Shown here: positions 34,850 through 44,456 of the stretch, piece by piece
Layout: every line of letters begins with the position of its first letter
Numbering within the stretch: the first letter of the stretch is position 1
Origin: Shimia sp.
GTDB taxonomy: Bacteria; Pseudomonadota; Alphaproteobacteria; Rhodobacterales; Rhodobacteraceae
Direction of reading: 5' to 3'
Length of the DNA: 64,000 bases
NCBI RefSeq assembly: GCF_022448905.1
Contig: NZ_JAKVCW010000014.1
Coordinates: 28,354-92,353, forward strand
The notes under the pieces: generated by a model
What the model was told of the DNA's origin: nothing
What the model saw: the letters and a program-made list of their open reading frames with translations, nothing else
Databases searched by the model: none
Program-made: the position numbers and the translations under genes

Positions 34850-36042
34850 TTCTGCACACTCCACTGCACGATGGGATAACTGGATTTCCAGCCCCGCTTG
34901 CGGCCCAAAGGCTTAGATTGCGCCAGTTCGATGCGCAAGAGGTCGCCGCCTTTGTCGGCCTGCCAATTTGCCAAAAGCACCTCGGCTTCGAGCGTGACGG
35001 CATTGGCCACAAGGCGCGCGCCCATTGGCAGGGCTGCCCATACGGTTTGCAACATCTCTTCGGAGATGCCGCCGCCGATGAACACGGCATCCGGCGCGGG
35101 CAAACCTTCCAAGGCGTCGGGAGCGGCGCCAGTGACGACGGAGAGACGGTCCGCGCCAAGGTTCGCGGCGTTTTTTGCAATGCGGTCCGCACGCGTTGGC
35201 TCAATTTCAACGGAGGTCGCCTGTGTGCTCGAATGCGCGAGCAGCCATTCAATCGCAATGGAGCCGGAGCCGCCGCCGATGTCCCAAAGGTGTTCGCCTG
35301 GGAGAGGGGCCAGAGCGGAGAGGGTCAGCGCACGCACGGGGCGTTTGGTGATTTGGCCATCGTTGTCAAAGAATGCGTCATCCTTGCCACCCACCGAGGT
35401 GAGGGCAGGGCCGCCGGACGCATCTATGGCGACGCAGACCGGATGTTGGATGTTCTCTAAATCAAATGCATCAGCGCGCGTTTCACGGATGCGCTGACGC
35501 GGTCCACCAAGGGCTTCGAGCACATGTAACGTGCTTGCGCCAAAGCCAATCTCTGTGAGCCATGCGGCCAAGGTTGGCACAGCCTCGCCATCGCGCAGCG
35601 TCACAATCGCGCGGGTGCTGTTGGCCAGATGCGGGCGCAGGCGCGTGAAGGGTGCGGCGTGTAAGCCAAGTGTGATGGCGCTTTCCAGCGGCCAGCCGAG
35701 GGCGGCGGCAGCGAGCGACATGGTGGACGGGGCGGGCAGGGTCTGCCACTCACCACGGTCCAAGTGTTTGGTCAGTGACGTGCCCGCGCCGTGCCAGAAG
35801 GGATCGCCAGAGGCCAAGGCTACAGTTTTGCGCCCTCGCTGTTCGAGCAGAAATGGGATGCCGTCAGCAAATGGCACCGGCCAGGTGATGATCTCTGCCG
35901 ATAGGTCTGGCAACAGCGATAAATGCCGTTCAGCCCCCATAACCACCTCGGCCTCCTCAAGCGCTTTGCGGCTTGCGGGCGACAGGCCTTCTGGGCCATC
36001 TTCGCCCAACCCGACAATAGTCAACCACGGATTTTCAGACAT
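34846..36042 (-). CDS. cobL: Precorrin-6B C5,15-methyltransferase (decarboxylating) CobL
   Basis: A 398-residue two-domain enzyme. The N-terminal half is the CbiE-type methylase (IVGLGEDGPEGLSPAS, VALASGDPFWHGAGTSL), the C-terminal half the CbiT-type methylase/decarboxylase with its SAM site LWDIGGGSGSIAIEW. It methylates C5 and C15 and decarboxylates the C12 acetate. The ATG at 36042 shares two bases with the ATG of cobK on the other strand (CATG). AAGGAG lies 11 bases upstream, inside cobK. First gene of the lower minus-strand run. Confidence 0.95.
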   Translation of the reverse strand: MSENPWLTIVGLGEDGPEGLSPASRKALEEAEVVMGAERHLSLLPDLSAEIITWPVPFADGIPFLLEQRGRKTVALASGDPFWHGAGTSLTKHLDRGEWQTLPAPSTMSLAAAALGWPLESAITLGLHAAPFTRLRPHLANSTRAIVTLRDGEAVPTLAAWLTEIGFGASTLHVLEALGGPRQRIRETRADAFDLENIQHPVCVAIDASGGPALTSVGGKDDAFFDNDGQITKRPVRALTLSALAPLPGEHLWDIGGGSGSIAIEWLLAHSSTQATSVEIEPTRADRIAKNAANLGADRLSVVTGAAPDALEGLPAPDAVFIGGGISEEMLQTVWAALPMGARLVANAVTLEAEVLLANWQADKGGDLLRIELAQSKPLGRKRGWKSSYPIVQWSVQK

Positions 36043-36778
36043 GGCGCCCAAACTCCTTCTTCTCGGTGGGACAACCGAGGCCAACCTCTTGGCACGCGCC
36101 TTGGCGGAGCGCGACGTGGACGCTGTGTTTTCTTACGCCGGACGCGTGGCCAGCCCCAAGGCGCAGCCGTTGCCCACGCGGGTGGGCGGCTTTGGCGGTG
36201 TGGCAGGATTGGTCCAGTATTTGCAGGAGCATAACATCACCCATGTGGTGGACGCCACGCATCCCTTTGCCGCGCAGATGAGCTGGAATGCGTTTGAAGC
36301 TTGTCATCATCAGGCTGGCACGGAATTGATGGCGCTGACGCGACCTGCCTGGCAAGCGCGGGTCGGAGATCGATGGACGCATGTGTCCGACATTGACGGC
36401 GCCGTTGCGGCGTTGGCCGGCGATCCCAAACGGGTTCTTTTGGCGCTGGGCAAGTTGAATGTACCCGCCTTTGCGGCGCAGCCGCAGCATCAGTACGTTT
36501 TGCGCTTGGTGGATCAGCCGGAAGCGCCACCGGCGCTGCCCAGTCACACGGTTGTTGTCGCGCGCGGGCCGTTTGATGTGGCGGGCGACCGCGCGTTGAT
36601 GCAGGAGCAAGGCATTGAGCTGGTGGTCTGCAAAAACGCGGGCGGTGTCGGCGCAGAAGCCAAACTGACTGCGGCCCGCGAACTCGGCATCCCAGTGATC
36701 ATGATTGATCGACCAAACTTGCCGCCGCGATCCGAGGTCGCGACTGTGGATGCCGTGCTGGAGTGGGTCACAAGTTGA
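36041..36778 (+). CDS. cobK: Precorrin-6A reductase CobK
   Basis: A 245-residue NADPH-dependent reductase turning precorrin-6A into precorrin-6B. Start MAPKLLLLGGTTEANLLARAL, then YAGRVASPKAQPLPTRVGGFGG, VVDATHPFAAQMS and VVCKNAGGVGAEAKLTAA are the CobK/CbiJ family blocks. It is the only gene of the section on the plus strand, set between cobJ and cobL, and overlaps cobL's start codon. No ribosome site is evident before the ATG. The frame stays open far upstream through antisense cobL, but that part is not coding-like. Confidence 0.94.
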   Translation: MAPKLLLLGGTTEANLLARALAERDVDAVFSYAGRVASPKAQPLPTRVGGFGGVAGLVQYLQEHNITHVVDATHPFAAQMSWNAFEACHHQAGTELMALTRPAWQARVGDRWTHVSDIDGAVAALAGDPKRVLLALGKLNVPAFAAQPQHQYVLRLVDQPEAPPALPSHTVVVARGPFDVAGDRALMQEQGIELVVCKNAGGVGAEAKLTAARELGIPVIMIDRPNLPPRSEVATVDAVLEWVTS

Positions 36779-36781
36779 CGG

Positions 36782-36806
36782 GCGCAATCCTGAGAGGATG
36801 CGCTTT
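36782..36806 (+). terminator. Weak terminator-like hairpin after cobK
   Basis: GCGCAATCCT pairs with AGGATGCGC with a one-base bulge and a GAG loop, followed by only three T. It begins 4 bases after the cobK stop, in the 57-base gap to cobJ. Confidence 0.4.
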
Positions 36807-36835
36807 GTCGCCGTTTGACTGGCGCCCCAAGTCAC

Positions 36836-37588
36836 CTAGCCCTCCACCGAGCGCGGGGTGTAGACCATGGGTGCGCCATCACGCTCAATAATCCGGGTTT
36901 GGCTGGACCCCACAAGCACAACCGTGCGCATGTCGGCCATGTCTGGCGTGGTCTCTTGCAAGGGCACAATGTTGATCGTTTGGTCCGGGCGGGAGACGTT
37001 CCGGGCAAAGATCATCGGACGATTGTCGCCGCAGCTTTCCTTGAGCGTTTTGAGCGCTTTTTCAAAGCCTTCCGGGCGAGACTTCGAGCGTGGATTGTAA
37101 AACGCCATGGCAAAATCAGCTTCGGCCGCCAGATGCAAGCGCTTCTCGATCAGCTCCCATGGTTTGAGGTTGTCGCTGAGGTTGATGGCGCAGAAATCAT
37201 GGCCTAGTGGCGCACCGCAAGCCGCAGATGCCGCGAGCATGGCAGTGATGCCTGGCAACACGCGAATGTCGAGATCGCGCCACGCAGGCTCGCCGTGCTC
37301 AACCGCCTCAAACACTGCCGCCGCCATGGCAAACACGCCGGGATCGCCGGAACTGACCACCACCACACGTTTGCCCTCGGAGGCCATTTCCAACGCATGG
37401 CGGGAGCGGTCAATTTCCACGCGGTTGTCAGACGGGTGCAGGGTCAGGTTCGGGTTTTGCGCCACCCGTTCCACGTAGGGAATATACCCAACCGCATCGG
37501 TGGCCTCGGCCAAAGCGGCCTGCACCTGTGGGGTCACGAGCGCGTCGTCGCCGGGGCCGATGCCGACAATCTGAACCCAGCCACTCAT
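36836..37588 (-). CDS. cobJ: Precorrin-3B C17-methyltransferase CobJ
   Basis: A 250-residue tetrapyrrole methylase that methylates C17 and drives ring contraction. IVGIGPGDDALVTPQVQ, GYIPYVERV, VVVVSSGDPGVFAMAAAVFEA and FYNPRSKSRPEGFEKAL are typical of CobJ/CbiH. Starts with an ATGA overlap with cobI. It ends the upper minus-strand run, converging with cobK. Confidence 0.96.
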   Translation of the reverse strand: MSGWVQIVGIGPGDDALVTPQVQAALAEATDAVGYIPYVERVAQNPNLTLHPSDNRVEIDRSRHALEMASEGKRVVVVSSGDPGVFAMAAAVFEAVEHGEPAWRDLDIRVLPGITAMLAASAACGAPLGHDFCAINLSDNLKPWELIEKRLHLAAEADFAMAFYNPRSKSRPEGFEKALKTLKESCGDNRPMIFARNVSRPDQTINIVPLQETTPDMADMRTVVLVGSSQTRIIERDGAPMVYTPRSVEG

Positions 37589-38316
37589 GGCCGCCGTCCT
37601 TGTCCGTGCACCACAATGATGGAGAAATAGGGCGTGCCGTGATCCGTTGTTTCCGACAGTTTTTTGACGCTCTGTTTTTGCATGGTGGCAAACTGCACCA
37701 ACCAGGCTTCTTCATAGCGGTTTGAGGCTTTCAAGGCACGGATGACCTTGTCGTAGTTGGTGCCAATTTTCATCACCACCATTGCGTCCGTGTCAGCCAT
37801 GTGACGGGTGAGTTTTTCTTCGTCCAACGTGCCCATCAGCACGGTCAGCACGTCGTCGCCCCATGTAATTGGGGCTTCGGTGGCAGTCCAGGCGCCGGAC
37901 ATGCCGGTGATCGCGGGCACAACCTGGGTTGGCACCACGTCGCGCACGCGAGCGTAGATGTGCATGAAGGAGCCGTAGAAGAACGGATCGCCTTCGCAGA
38001 GCACCACCACGTCTTCGCCGGTTTGCGCCAGCGCGATCAGGTGTTGGGTGACGTCTTCATAGAAGGCAGACAATGCCTCGTTGTAGCGCGGGTCATGCAC
38101 CGAGATTTCCGTGGTGACTGGGTACTCCATTGGAAACTCAATTGCCGTTTCTGGCAACATGCCATCGACAATCGCGCGTGCTTGTCCTTTGCGACCTGCT
38201 TTGCGGAAAAAGGCCACGTGTTTCGCGTTGGTAATAAGCCGATGCGAGCGCACGCTCATCAGGTCGGGATCGCCGGGGCCAAGCCCAACGCCGTAAATTG
38301 TGCCGGTTTGGGTCAT
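37585..38316 (-). CDS. cobI: Precorrin-2 C20-methyltransferase CobI
   Basis: A 243-residue enzyme methylating C20 of precorrin-2, committing it to cobalamin. The start MTQTGTIYGVGLGPGDPDLMS is unmistakable for CobI, followed by VALCEGDPFFYGSF-like VVLCEGDPFFYGSFMHI and VVPAITGMSGAWTA. The ATG at 38316 overlaps the cobH stop as ATGA; the frame extends further upstream through cobH but that is antisense-frame noise. Length normal. Confidence 0.96.
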   Translation of the reverse strand: MTQTGTIYGVGLGPGDPDLMSVRSHRLITNAKHVAFFRKAGRKGQARAIVDGMLPETAIEFPMEYPVTTEISVHDPRYNEALSAFYEDVTQHLIALAQTGEDVVVLCEGDPFFYGSFMHIYARVRDVVPTQVVPAITGMSGAWTATEAPITWGDDVLTVLMGTLDEEKLTRHMADTDAMVVMKIGTNYDKVIRALKASNRYEEAWLVQFATMQKQSVKKLSETTDHGTPYFSIIVVHGQGRRP

Positions 38317-38942
38317 TCTTTGCGGCTCGCGATGGCGTTGATAGCAGCTACGGTCATGGCGGAGCCGCCAAGACGGCCATCCACGATCATGCAGGGCACG
38401 GGTTGATCGTTCCAAAGCGCGTCTTTGCTCTCCATCGCGCCGACAAAGCCCACCGGGCAGCCGATGATGGCAGCAGGGCGCGGGCAGTCCGGGTCTTCGA
38501 GCATGTTCAGAAGGTGGAAGAGGGCGGTCGGTGCGTTGCCAATGGCCACGATGGCGCCACCCAATTTGTCGCGCCAATGTTCCAGCGCCGCAGCGGAGCG
38601 GGTGTTGCCGATTTTTGCCGCCAGCTCATAGATGCCTTCGGCGTGCAGGGTGCAGATCACCTCGTTGTCGGTAGGCAAGCGTGGGCGGGTCACACCCTCG
38701 CTGACCATGCGCGCGTCACAGAAGATCGGCGCGCCGTCTTCCATGGCTTTGCGCGCAGCGGCGACCATACCGGGGGTGAATTTCACATGCTTTTCCAAAC
38801 CAACCATGCCGGCCGCGTGGATCATACGCACCACAACCTGTTCTTCGTCTTTGTCAAACCCGGCCAGATCGGCCTCGCGCCGGATGGTGGCGAAGCTTTC
38901 GTCATAGATCGCCTGACCGTTTTTTTCGTATTCGTAAGGCAC
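38313..38942 (-). CDS. cobH: Precorrin-8X methylmutase CobH
   Basis: A 209-residue enzyme moving a methyl group from C11 to C12 to give hydrogenobyrinate. Motifs: YEKNGQAIYDESFATIRREA, RMIHAAGMVGLEKHV with the catalytic histidine, PIFCDARMVSEGVTR, and IIGCPVGFVGAMESKDAL. It uses a GTG start overlapping the cobG stop by one base (TAGTG). Confidence 0.96.
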   Translation of the reverse strand: MPYEYEKNGQAIYDESFATIRREADLAGFDKDEEQVVVRMIHAAGMVGLEKHVKFTPGMVAAARKAMEDGAPIFCDARMVSEGVTRPRLPTDNEVICTLHAEGIYELAAKIGNTRSAAALEHWRDKLGGAIVAIGNAPTALFHLLNMLEDPDCPRPAAIIGCPVGFVGAMESKDALWNDQPVPCMIVDGRLGGSAMTVAAINAIASRKE

Positions 38943-40075
38943 TAAAGCTCTCCTCGGGCTTCAAGTAAGGTGCTCGGCGTGAGGCCGGTTTTCACAGGCG
39001 CATCCCATGGGCGGCCGTTTTTCACAAGATCAAATGCGCCGTCATTGCCGACCAATGTTGTCGCACAGGGGCGCGGCAGGGCGCAGCCTTTGGCACAGCC
39101 GGAGACGTGCAGGGGCGTTGGCAAATGGTTCGCCAGTTGGCGGGCCAGTTGGCGAGTCTCTACGGTTGCGGAATTGCACAACGGGGCGCCAGGGCAGGCG
39201 TCCACATGCAGCAGCGGATCATGCGTGTCGGTGATAAAGGCGTCAGTTTCAACAATGTCTGCTCCCTCCAGCAGGAACAACCGCCATGGGGTGACACGCA
39301 TCGCCTCTGCTTTGGTTGCGGTTATCAGGTTGGCCAGTTGCGCCGCTTCGATCTGACCAAACGCCACGCCAAACAAGGCGCCAATTTCTGTGTCACCGGG
39401 CACTGGCGGTTTTTGCAATGCGGCGGGGGGCACGGCTTGCCAGTCCGCAGGCAAAGGCGTCAGAGCCACATGTGCGGCCATACGGCGGCGGGTCGGCCCA
39501 TCCGTGTCAACAAACCACCGCGCCATCTCCAACAGGGCGTCGACGGCGGCGTCCACAGTCACAACGCGACCACGAGAGGCGCCATCGGCGCGTAGGATAA
39601 GGCCGCCATTGGTGTCGCGTTCAAAGCGGAAGTCTGCTGATTTGTCAGAGAGTTGCGGGCCGCCTTGAATGTCGATGGCGTAACCCATTTTGGGCGGCAG
39701 GTCTGGGAGTTCACCAAGGCGCGCGACCAATTCGGACGCCACGCGATGTGTGTCATCGTCTTCGCGCCACATCGGCGGGATAAGGATATTGCGACGGCTT
39801 TCGAGGGCAGGATCGTCTGGCAGCAGGTCGAGTTTGTGTAGCTCTACCAGAACTGCCTCGTGATCTTCTTCTTTGACGCCGCGAATTTGCAAATTGGCGC
39901 GGCTCGTCAAGTCGATCAGGCCAGAGCCAAATCGGTCTGCTGTTTCGCACAAGCCCAGAATCTGTTCCTGCGTCAAACGGGCCATAACTGGGCGCACGCG
40001 CACCACCAGACCATCGCCGGACATCATCGGTTTATAGGCGCCGGGGCACCAGCCTTTGGCGTCCGGACGGCTCAT
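38942..40075 (-). CDS. cobG: Precorrin-3B synthase CobG
   Basis: A 377-residue iron-sulfur monooxygenase that uses oxygen to make precorrin-3B; it marks the aerobic cobalamin route. Related to sulfite/nitrite reductases: DLTSRANLQIRGV in the N-terminal half, and four cluster cysteines in CPGAPLCNSATV and VSGCAKGCALP. The ATG at 40075 forms an ATGA overlap with the cobN stop; an earlier in-frame ATG lies inside cobN. Shorter than the Pseudomonas protein but complete in motifs. Confidence 0.93.
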   Translation of the reverse strand: MSRPDAKGWCPGAYKPMMSGDGLVVRVRPVMARLTQEQILGLCETADRFGSGLIDLTSRANLQIRGVKEEDHEAVLVELHKLDLLPDDPALESRRNILIPPMWREDDDTHRVASELVARLGELPDLPPKMGYAIDIQGGPQLSDKSADFRFERDTNGGLILRADGASRGRVVTVDAAVDALLEMARWFVDTDGPTRRRMAAHVALTPLPADWQAVPPAALQKPPVPGDTEIGALFGVAFGQIEAAQLANLITATKAEAMRVTPWRLFLLEGADIVETDAFITDTHDPLLHVDACPGAPLCNSATVETRQLARQLANHLPTPLHVSGCAKGCALPRPCATTLVGNDGAFDLVKNGRPWDAPVKTGLTPSTLLEARGEL

Positions 40076-43000
40076 GAAGCTTGCTCCAGATTGGCAAGAA
40101 TGGAGTTGCGGCGGGTGATCCACAGGCCAGCGTCATGAAGCGCAGCAAAACGATCGCGCATGGCGGCCAGCGCTTGTGGGTTTTCACGCTCAAGGAAGGC
40201 GACAATATCGTCGTTTCCCAAAGTGGCATCATGGTAGGCGTCAAATAGCTGGGGTGGCACGGCGCCAGCCAGATTGGCAAAAGCGCCCATATGATCCAGC
40301 GTTGCAGCAATCTCCGCACCGCCACGGAAGCCGTGGCGCATCATCCCGGCAAGCCAATCCGGGTTGGTCGCGCGGGCATGTACTACGCGAGCGATTTCCT
40401 CGGTCAAGCTGCGCGCACGCGGGTTTTCAGGATTGGTGTTGTCGACATGATACAGGTTTGCGTTGCCACCCGTTATGGCTTGCGCCGCGGCAAACCCTGC
40501 CTCGTGCGCAGCATAATCTGAGGCCACAAGCACATCGGTTTCCGGAAGGTCTTGCAAATGTACAAAACTGTCCGCCGCGCCAACCCGGTCGCGAATGCCA
40601 TCAAGGTCTTTGGTACCTTCGCCGGTGTCGAGCGCGTAGGAAGAAGCGTTGAGCCAAGCCTCGCCAGCGGATTTTCGGCCTTCGTCGGAGTAGTTTTCGA
40701 TCTCGTGTCCCATGCCAAGCCCGTAGCTGCCCGGCGCAGGGCCGTAGACACGCGGAGCGGTGATGCGGCCCGCAAATGGGTTCCAGTCTGCGGCCTCGTC
40801 GCGCTCTGCAAGCGCTTTCACGGCTTGGCCAAAAAGCGTTGAGAGCGTTGAGAAGACGTCGCGGAACAGGCCCGAGACCCTCAAGGTGACGTCGATGCGT
40901 GGTCGGTCCAGCAACGCGATGGGCAAGATTTCCACACCAGATACACGCTCACTGCCCTCGTCCCAAACAGGTTTCGCGCCCAGAAGATGCAGCGCCATGG
41001 CAAATTCTTCGCCTGCTGTGCGCATGGTGGCGGAGCCCCAGAGGTCCACGATCAGGTTTTTGGGGTAGTCGCCTTCTTCTTGCAAATGGCGGCGCACCAG
41101 CTCTTCTGCAAGTTTCACACCCTGTGCGTAAGCAGACCGCGACGGAACCGAGCGCGGGTCCGTGGTATAGAGGTTGCGCCCCGTAGGCAGCACATCATGC
41201 CGGCCTCGGTAAGGTGAGCCGGACGGACCTGCTTCAATGCGTTTGCCTTCGAGCGCTTTGATCAGCGCGTCACGCTCGGCATTCGCGGAGGGGGCGGCAT
41301 CAAAGCTTCCCTCGGTTAGTGGCGCGCGACCATAAATATGCAAGCCGTCGCCAAATTGGCTTTCTTTGATGTCGCAGACAAACGTGTCGATGCGCGTGAT
41401 GGCTTCGGCCAGAGATGTCGCGTCGTCCAGACCCAACTCCGCTTGCAAACCAAGCGCTTCGGCCTCGTCGCGAATGTCGGTTTGCAGCCGGTCTCGGCGT
41501 TTGGGGTCCAACCCGTCGGCATTGGAGAACTCATCAAGGATGGTTTCCAAACGGGCAAATCGCTCTGGCGTCGCGGATTGTTTGAGCGGCGGTGGCACGT
41601 GCCCAAGCGTCAGCGCGTTGATCCGGCGTTTGGCTTGGGCGGCCTCACCGGGGTCGTTCACGATAAACGGGTAGATCACAGGCAGATCGCCAATCAGCGC
41701 TTCGGGCCAACACTCTGCGGACAGCGCCACGGATTTGCCCGGCAGCCACTCCAGAGTGCCGTGGGCGCCAACATGGATCAGCGCGTCAGAATTGAGCGCA
41801 TGGCGGAGCCAGAGGTAGAAGGCGACATAGCTGTGGCGCGGCACGCGGGAGAGGTCATGGTACTCATCTTCGCGTTGCTGATCGCTGCCACGTTCGGGCT
41901 GCAAGGCCACAAGCACGTTGCCGCGTTTGGTGGCTTTGAAGTGGAATGCACCGTCGGCAAATGTTAAGTCGTTTTCAGGAGCGCCCCAAACTTCGGTCAG
42001 GTCGTCGCGCAGTGCTTCGGGGAGCGTTGCCAACGTGGCGTGGTAGTCCGCTAGAGACCAGGACAGAGTTTCCGTCAGTAACGCGTCTTCGAGTTTGCCC
42101 GCATGTGCGGTTTGAAATCCAGCGTTCTGCAAGTCGCCAAGAACAGCTTCCACACTGGCGAGAGGATCTAGTCCAACTGCATGCGCCATGTTCCAGTCTT
42201 TGCCCGGATAGGTGCTCAGAACGCAGGCGATCTGTTTGTCCGTATTGGCTTTCTGCGCAAGCGACACCCAGCCTTCAACTTTGTCGGCCACGGACGCAAT
42301 GCGTTCTGGCAAGGCGCGATGGGCAAAGCGGGAGTACTCCAGCGCTTGGTCTTTCTTGCCCGGTTCCTTGAATGAACTCACGCCTGCAAACAGACGCCCG
42401 TCCACTTCTGGCAGCACGACATGCATGGCGAGGTCCGCTGGCGCCAAGCCGCGCTCGGATCCGGACCAGGCTTTTTTGCGTGAGGTGGCGAGCGCGACCT
42501 GGAACACTGGCGCATCGGTGGCATCCAAAGGGGAGGTGCCATTGTCACCTTTGCCGGAGAAGGACGTGGCGTTCACTATGGCGTCGGGGGAGAGCTGTTG
42601 GAGCGTGTCCGCCATCCATGCTGCAGACGCTGGCACTTTCAGCGATGGCGCAAAAAGACCAATCACGTCAAAGCCACGGCCACGGAACTCCTCAAACAGC
42701 GCTTCAATAGGGGCGGTATCTGCAGAGCTTACATAGGCGCGGTAAAACGTCAGCGCGATCAGTGGTTTGTCGGTACTGCGGCCCGCCAACGGGTCACACA
42801 GGCCAGTTTCAGGAGTCCAGCCGCCGTGATCTGGCAGGGCTTTGGAGCCCATCACTGGTTTGGCATATAGCCCCGCAGCCAGAGCCAGTTGTGCCAATGC
42901 AGCCTGTGCCGCAATCGCGCCGCCCGTGTCACACAGGTGTGTCAGGCGATGGAGCGTCGAGGCGGGCAGGGTGGAGACTTCGTCCAACCGCTCATCAGGC

Positions 43001-43356
43001 CGACCGTCGGCTGGCAACACCGCCAGCGCGATGCCTTTTTCCAGCGCCAAGGCCTGCACCTGTTGGATGCCATATTGCCAGTAGGAAATGCCCCCGATCA
43101 GGCGGATCAAGATGGCCTTGGCGCCCACCAATGTCTGTTCGATGTAGGTGTCTACCGACAGCGGATGTTTGAGCGCCGTCAGATTGGCCAACCGCAGCGT
43201 GGGCAAGTCTCCGTTGCTGCGGTGCCAGCCTGCCGCGAAAGCTCCAAGGTCACTGTCAGAGAAGGACAGCACCACAAGATCGGCCGGGGTTTGACCCAGA
43301 TCCATTGGAGTGTCGGCCTCATCCAGACCATGGCTTTCGCGAAAGACAACGTGCAT
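40072..43356 (-). CDS. cobN: Cobaltochelatase subunit CobN
   Basis: A 1094-residue large subunit of the ATP-dependent cobaltochelatase CobNST, which inserts cobalt into hydrogenobyrinate a,c-diamide. Family blocks include HVGAHGTLEWLPGKSVALS, YPFIVNDPGEAAQAKRR, NLYTTDPRSVPSRSAY, DLWGSATMRTAGEEFAM and GMMRHGFRGGAEIAATLDH. It is somewhat shorter than the Pseudomonas protein (about 1275), as is usual in Rhodobacterales. cobS and cobT are not in the window and must be elsewhere. Five bases separate it from cobW. Confidence 0.97.
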   Translation of the reverse strand: MHVVFRESHGLDEADTPMDLGQTPADLVVLSFSDSDLGAFAAGWHRSNGDLPTLRLANLTALKHPLSVDTYIEQTLVGAKAILIRLIGGISYWQYGIQQVQALALEKGIALAVLPADGRPDERLDEVSTLPASTLHRLTHLCDTGGAIAAQAALAQLALAAGLYAKPVMGSKALPDHGGWTPETGLCDPLAGRSTDKPLIALTFYRAYVSSADTAPIEALFEEFRGRGFDVIGLFAPSLKVPASAAWMADTLQQLSPDAIVNATSFSGKGDNGTSPLDATDAPVFQVALATSRKKAWSGSERGLAPADLAMHVVLPEVDGRLFAGVSSFKEPGKKDQALEYSRFAHRALPERIASVADKVEGWVSLAQKANTDKQIACVLSTYPGKDWNMAHAVGLDPLASVEAVLGDLQNAGFQTAHAGKLEDALLTETLSWSLADYHATLATLPEALRDDLTEVWGAPENDLTFADGAFHFKATKRGNVLVALQPERGSDQQREDEYHDLSRVPRHSYVAFYLWLRHALNSDALIHVGAHGTLEWLPGKSVALSAECWPEALIGDLPVIYPFIVNDPGEAAQAKRRINALTLGHVPPPLKQSATPERFARLETILDEFSNADGLDPKRRDRLQTDIRDEAEALGLQAELGLDDATSLAEAITRIDTFVCDIKESQFGDGLHIYGRAPLTEGSFDAAPSANAERDALIKALEGKRIEAGPSGSPYRGRHDVLPTGRNLYTTDPRSVPSRSAYAQGVKLAEELVRRHLQEEGDYPKNLIVDLWGSATMRTAGEEFAMALHLLGAKPVWDEGSERVSGVEILPIALLDRPRIDVTLRVSGLFRDVFSTLSTLFGQAVKALAERDEAADWNPFAGRITAPRVYGPAPGSYGLGMGHEIENYSDEGRKSAGEAWLNASSYALDTGEGTKDLDGIRDRVGAADSFVHLQDLPETDVLVASDYAAHEAGFAAAQAITGGNANLYHVDNTNPENPRARSLTEEIARVVHARATNPDWLAGMMRHGFRGGAEIAATLDHMGAFANLAGAVPPQLFDAYHDATLGNDDIVAFLERENPQALAAMRDRFAALHDAGLWITRRNSILANLEQAS

Positions 43357-43361
43357 GGGGT

Positions 43362-44456
43362 TTAGTCTACCAGAGCTGCGCGGATCGCTTCGACGTTTAC
43401 GTCACCCTGTTCGGCAATCACGACCATGCGGCCCTGGCGGCCTTCTTCGGGTTTCCATGGGCGGTCGAACTGATGACGCACCCGCGCACCAACCGCTTGC
43501 ACCAACAGACGCATCGGTTTGCCGGTCACAGCCGCATAGCCTTTCACGCGCAAGATGTTCTGATCTTTGGCCATTTTCTCAATCTTGGCCGCAAAAGCCG
43601 CTGGATCAGCTTGCTCCGGCACGTCCACCACAATGCTGTTAAACGCATCGTGATCGTGGTCATGGCCGTGATGATGGTGGTGATCGTCGTCGTGATCATG
43701 GTCGTGATCGTGGTGGTGATGATGGTCCTCGTGATGGGACGGACGCGCATCAATGTCGTCTTCCGCAGCCGCTTCGAGCCCCAGAATCACACGAGGGTCG
43801 ACTTCGCCTTCGGCCACTTCGACAACTGGCAACGCACGTGGGGCAGCTTTCAGCACGATGTCTTTGGCTTTGGCGGTGCCGTCGGGGCCAGCCAGGTCAG
43901 GCTTGGTCAACAACACGATGTCGGCGCAGTTGATTTGATCCTGAAAGACTTCCGACAACGGCGTCTCATGGTCCAACCCTTCATCGGCTTCCCGCTGCGC
44001 ATCCACTGCGGCAACGTTGGTGGCAAATCGGCCATCGGCGACGGCTTCGGCATCGGCGAGTGCAATCACGCCGTCCACGGTGATCTTGGAGCGGATATCG
44101 GGCCAATCAAACGCCTTCAAAAGCGGCTTTGGCAGAGCCAGACCGGAGGTTTCAATCAGGATATGTTCCGGGCGTGGTTCCAGCGCCATAAGCGCTTCGA
44201 TGGTTGGGATAAAATCATCCGCCACGGTGCAGCAGATGCAGCCGTTGGCCAGCTCCAGAATATTTTCCGCCGGGCAATCCGGAATGGCGCAGGATTTCAG
44301 GATCTCGCCATCCACACCCACATCGCCAAATTCATTTACGATCACGGCAAGGCGCTTGCCCTGCGGATTCTGCATCAGGCCACGCACCAAAGTGGTTTTA
44401 CCGGAGCCGAGAAAACCGGTGATGACGGTGACGGGGAGTTTCTCAAGGGTGCTCAT
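43362..44456 (-). CDS. cobW: Cobalt metallochaperone-like GTPase CobW
   Basis: A 364-residue G3E-family GTPase that likely delivers cobalt for corrin insertion. Walker A GFLGSGKTTLVRG, the metal-binding CxCC in NGCICCTVADDF, and TKPDLAGPDG for guanine recognition. Between the GTPase and the CobW C-terminal domain lies a histidine/aspartate-rich stretch (about residues 245-273, mostly HHDHDHDD), a probable metal buffer. Overlaps the DUF1636 stop by ATGA. Directly under the B12 riboswitch. Confidence 0.96.
   Translation of the reverse strand: MSTLEKLPVTVITGFLGSGKTTLVRGLMQNPQGKRLAVIVNEFGDVGVDGEILKSCAIPDCPAENILELANGCICCTVADDFIPTIEALMALEPRPEHILIETSGLALPKPLLKAFDWPDIRSKITVDGVIALADAEAVADGRFATNVAAVDAQREADEGLDHETPLSEVFQDQINCADIVLLTKPDLAGPDGTAKAKDIVLKAAPRALPVVEVAEGEVDPRVILGLEAAAEDDIDARPSHHEDHHHHHDHDHDHDDDHHHHHGHDHDHDAFNSIVVDVPEQADPAAFAAKIEKMAKDQNILRVKGYAAVTGKPMRLLVQAVGARVRHQFDRPWKPEEGRQGRMVVIAEQGDVNVEAIRAALVD

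Noticed and set aside
35531-36040. Upstream extension of the cobK frame by 170 codons
   Set aside because: It is antisense to cobL and not protein-like; CobK family homology begins at 36041.
43603-43725. Repetitive GTGATGGTGGTGATC-like tract, considered as a microsatellite or CRISPR-like array
   Set aside because: It encodes the histidine/aspartate linker of cobW; there are no regular spacers.
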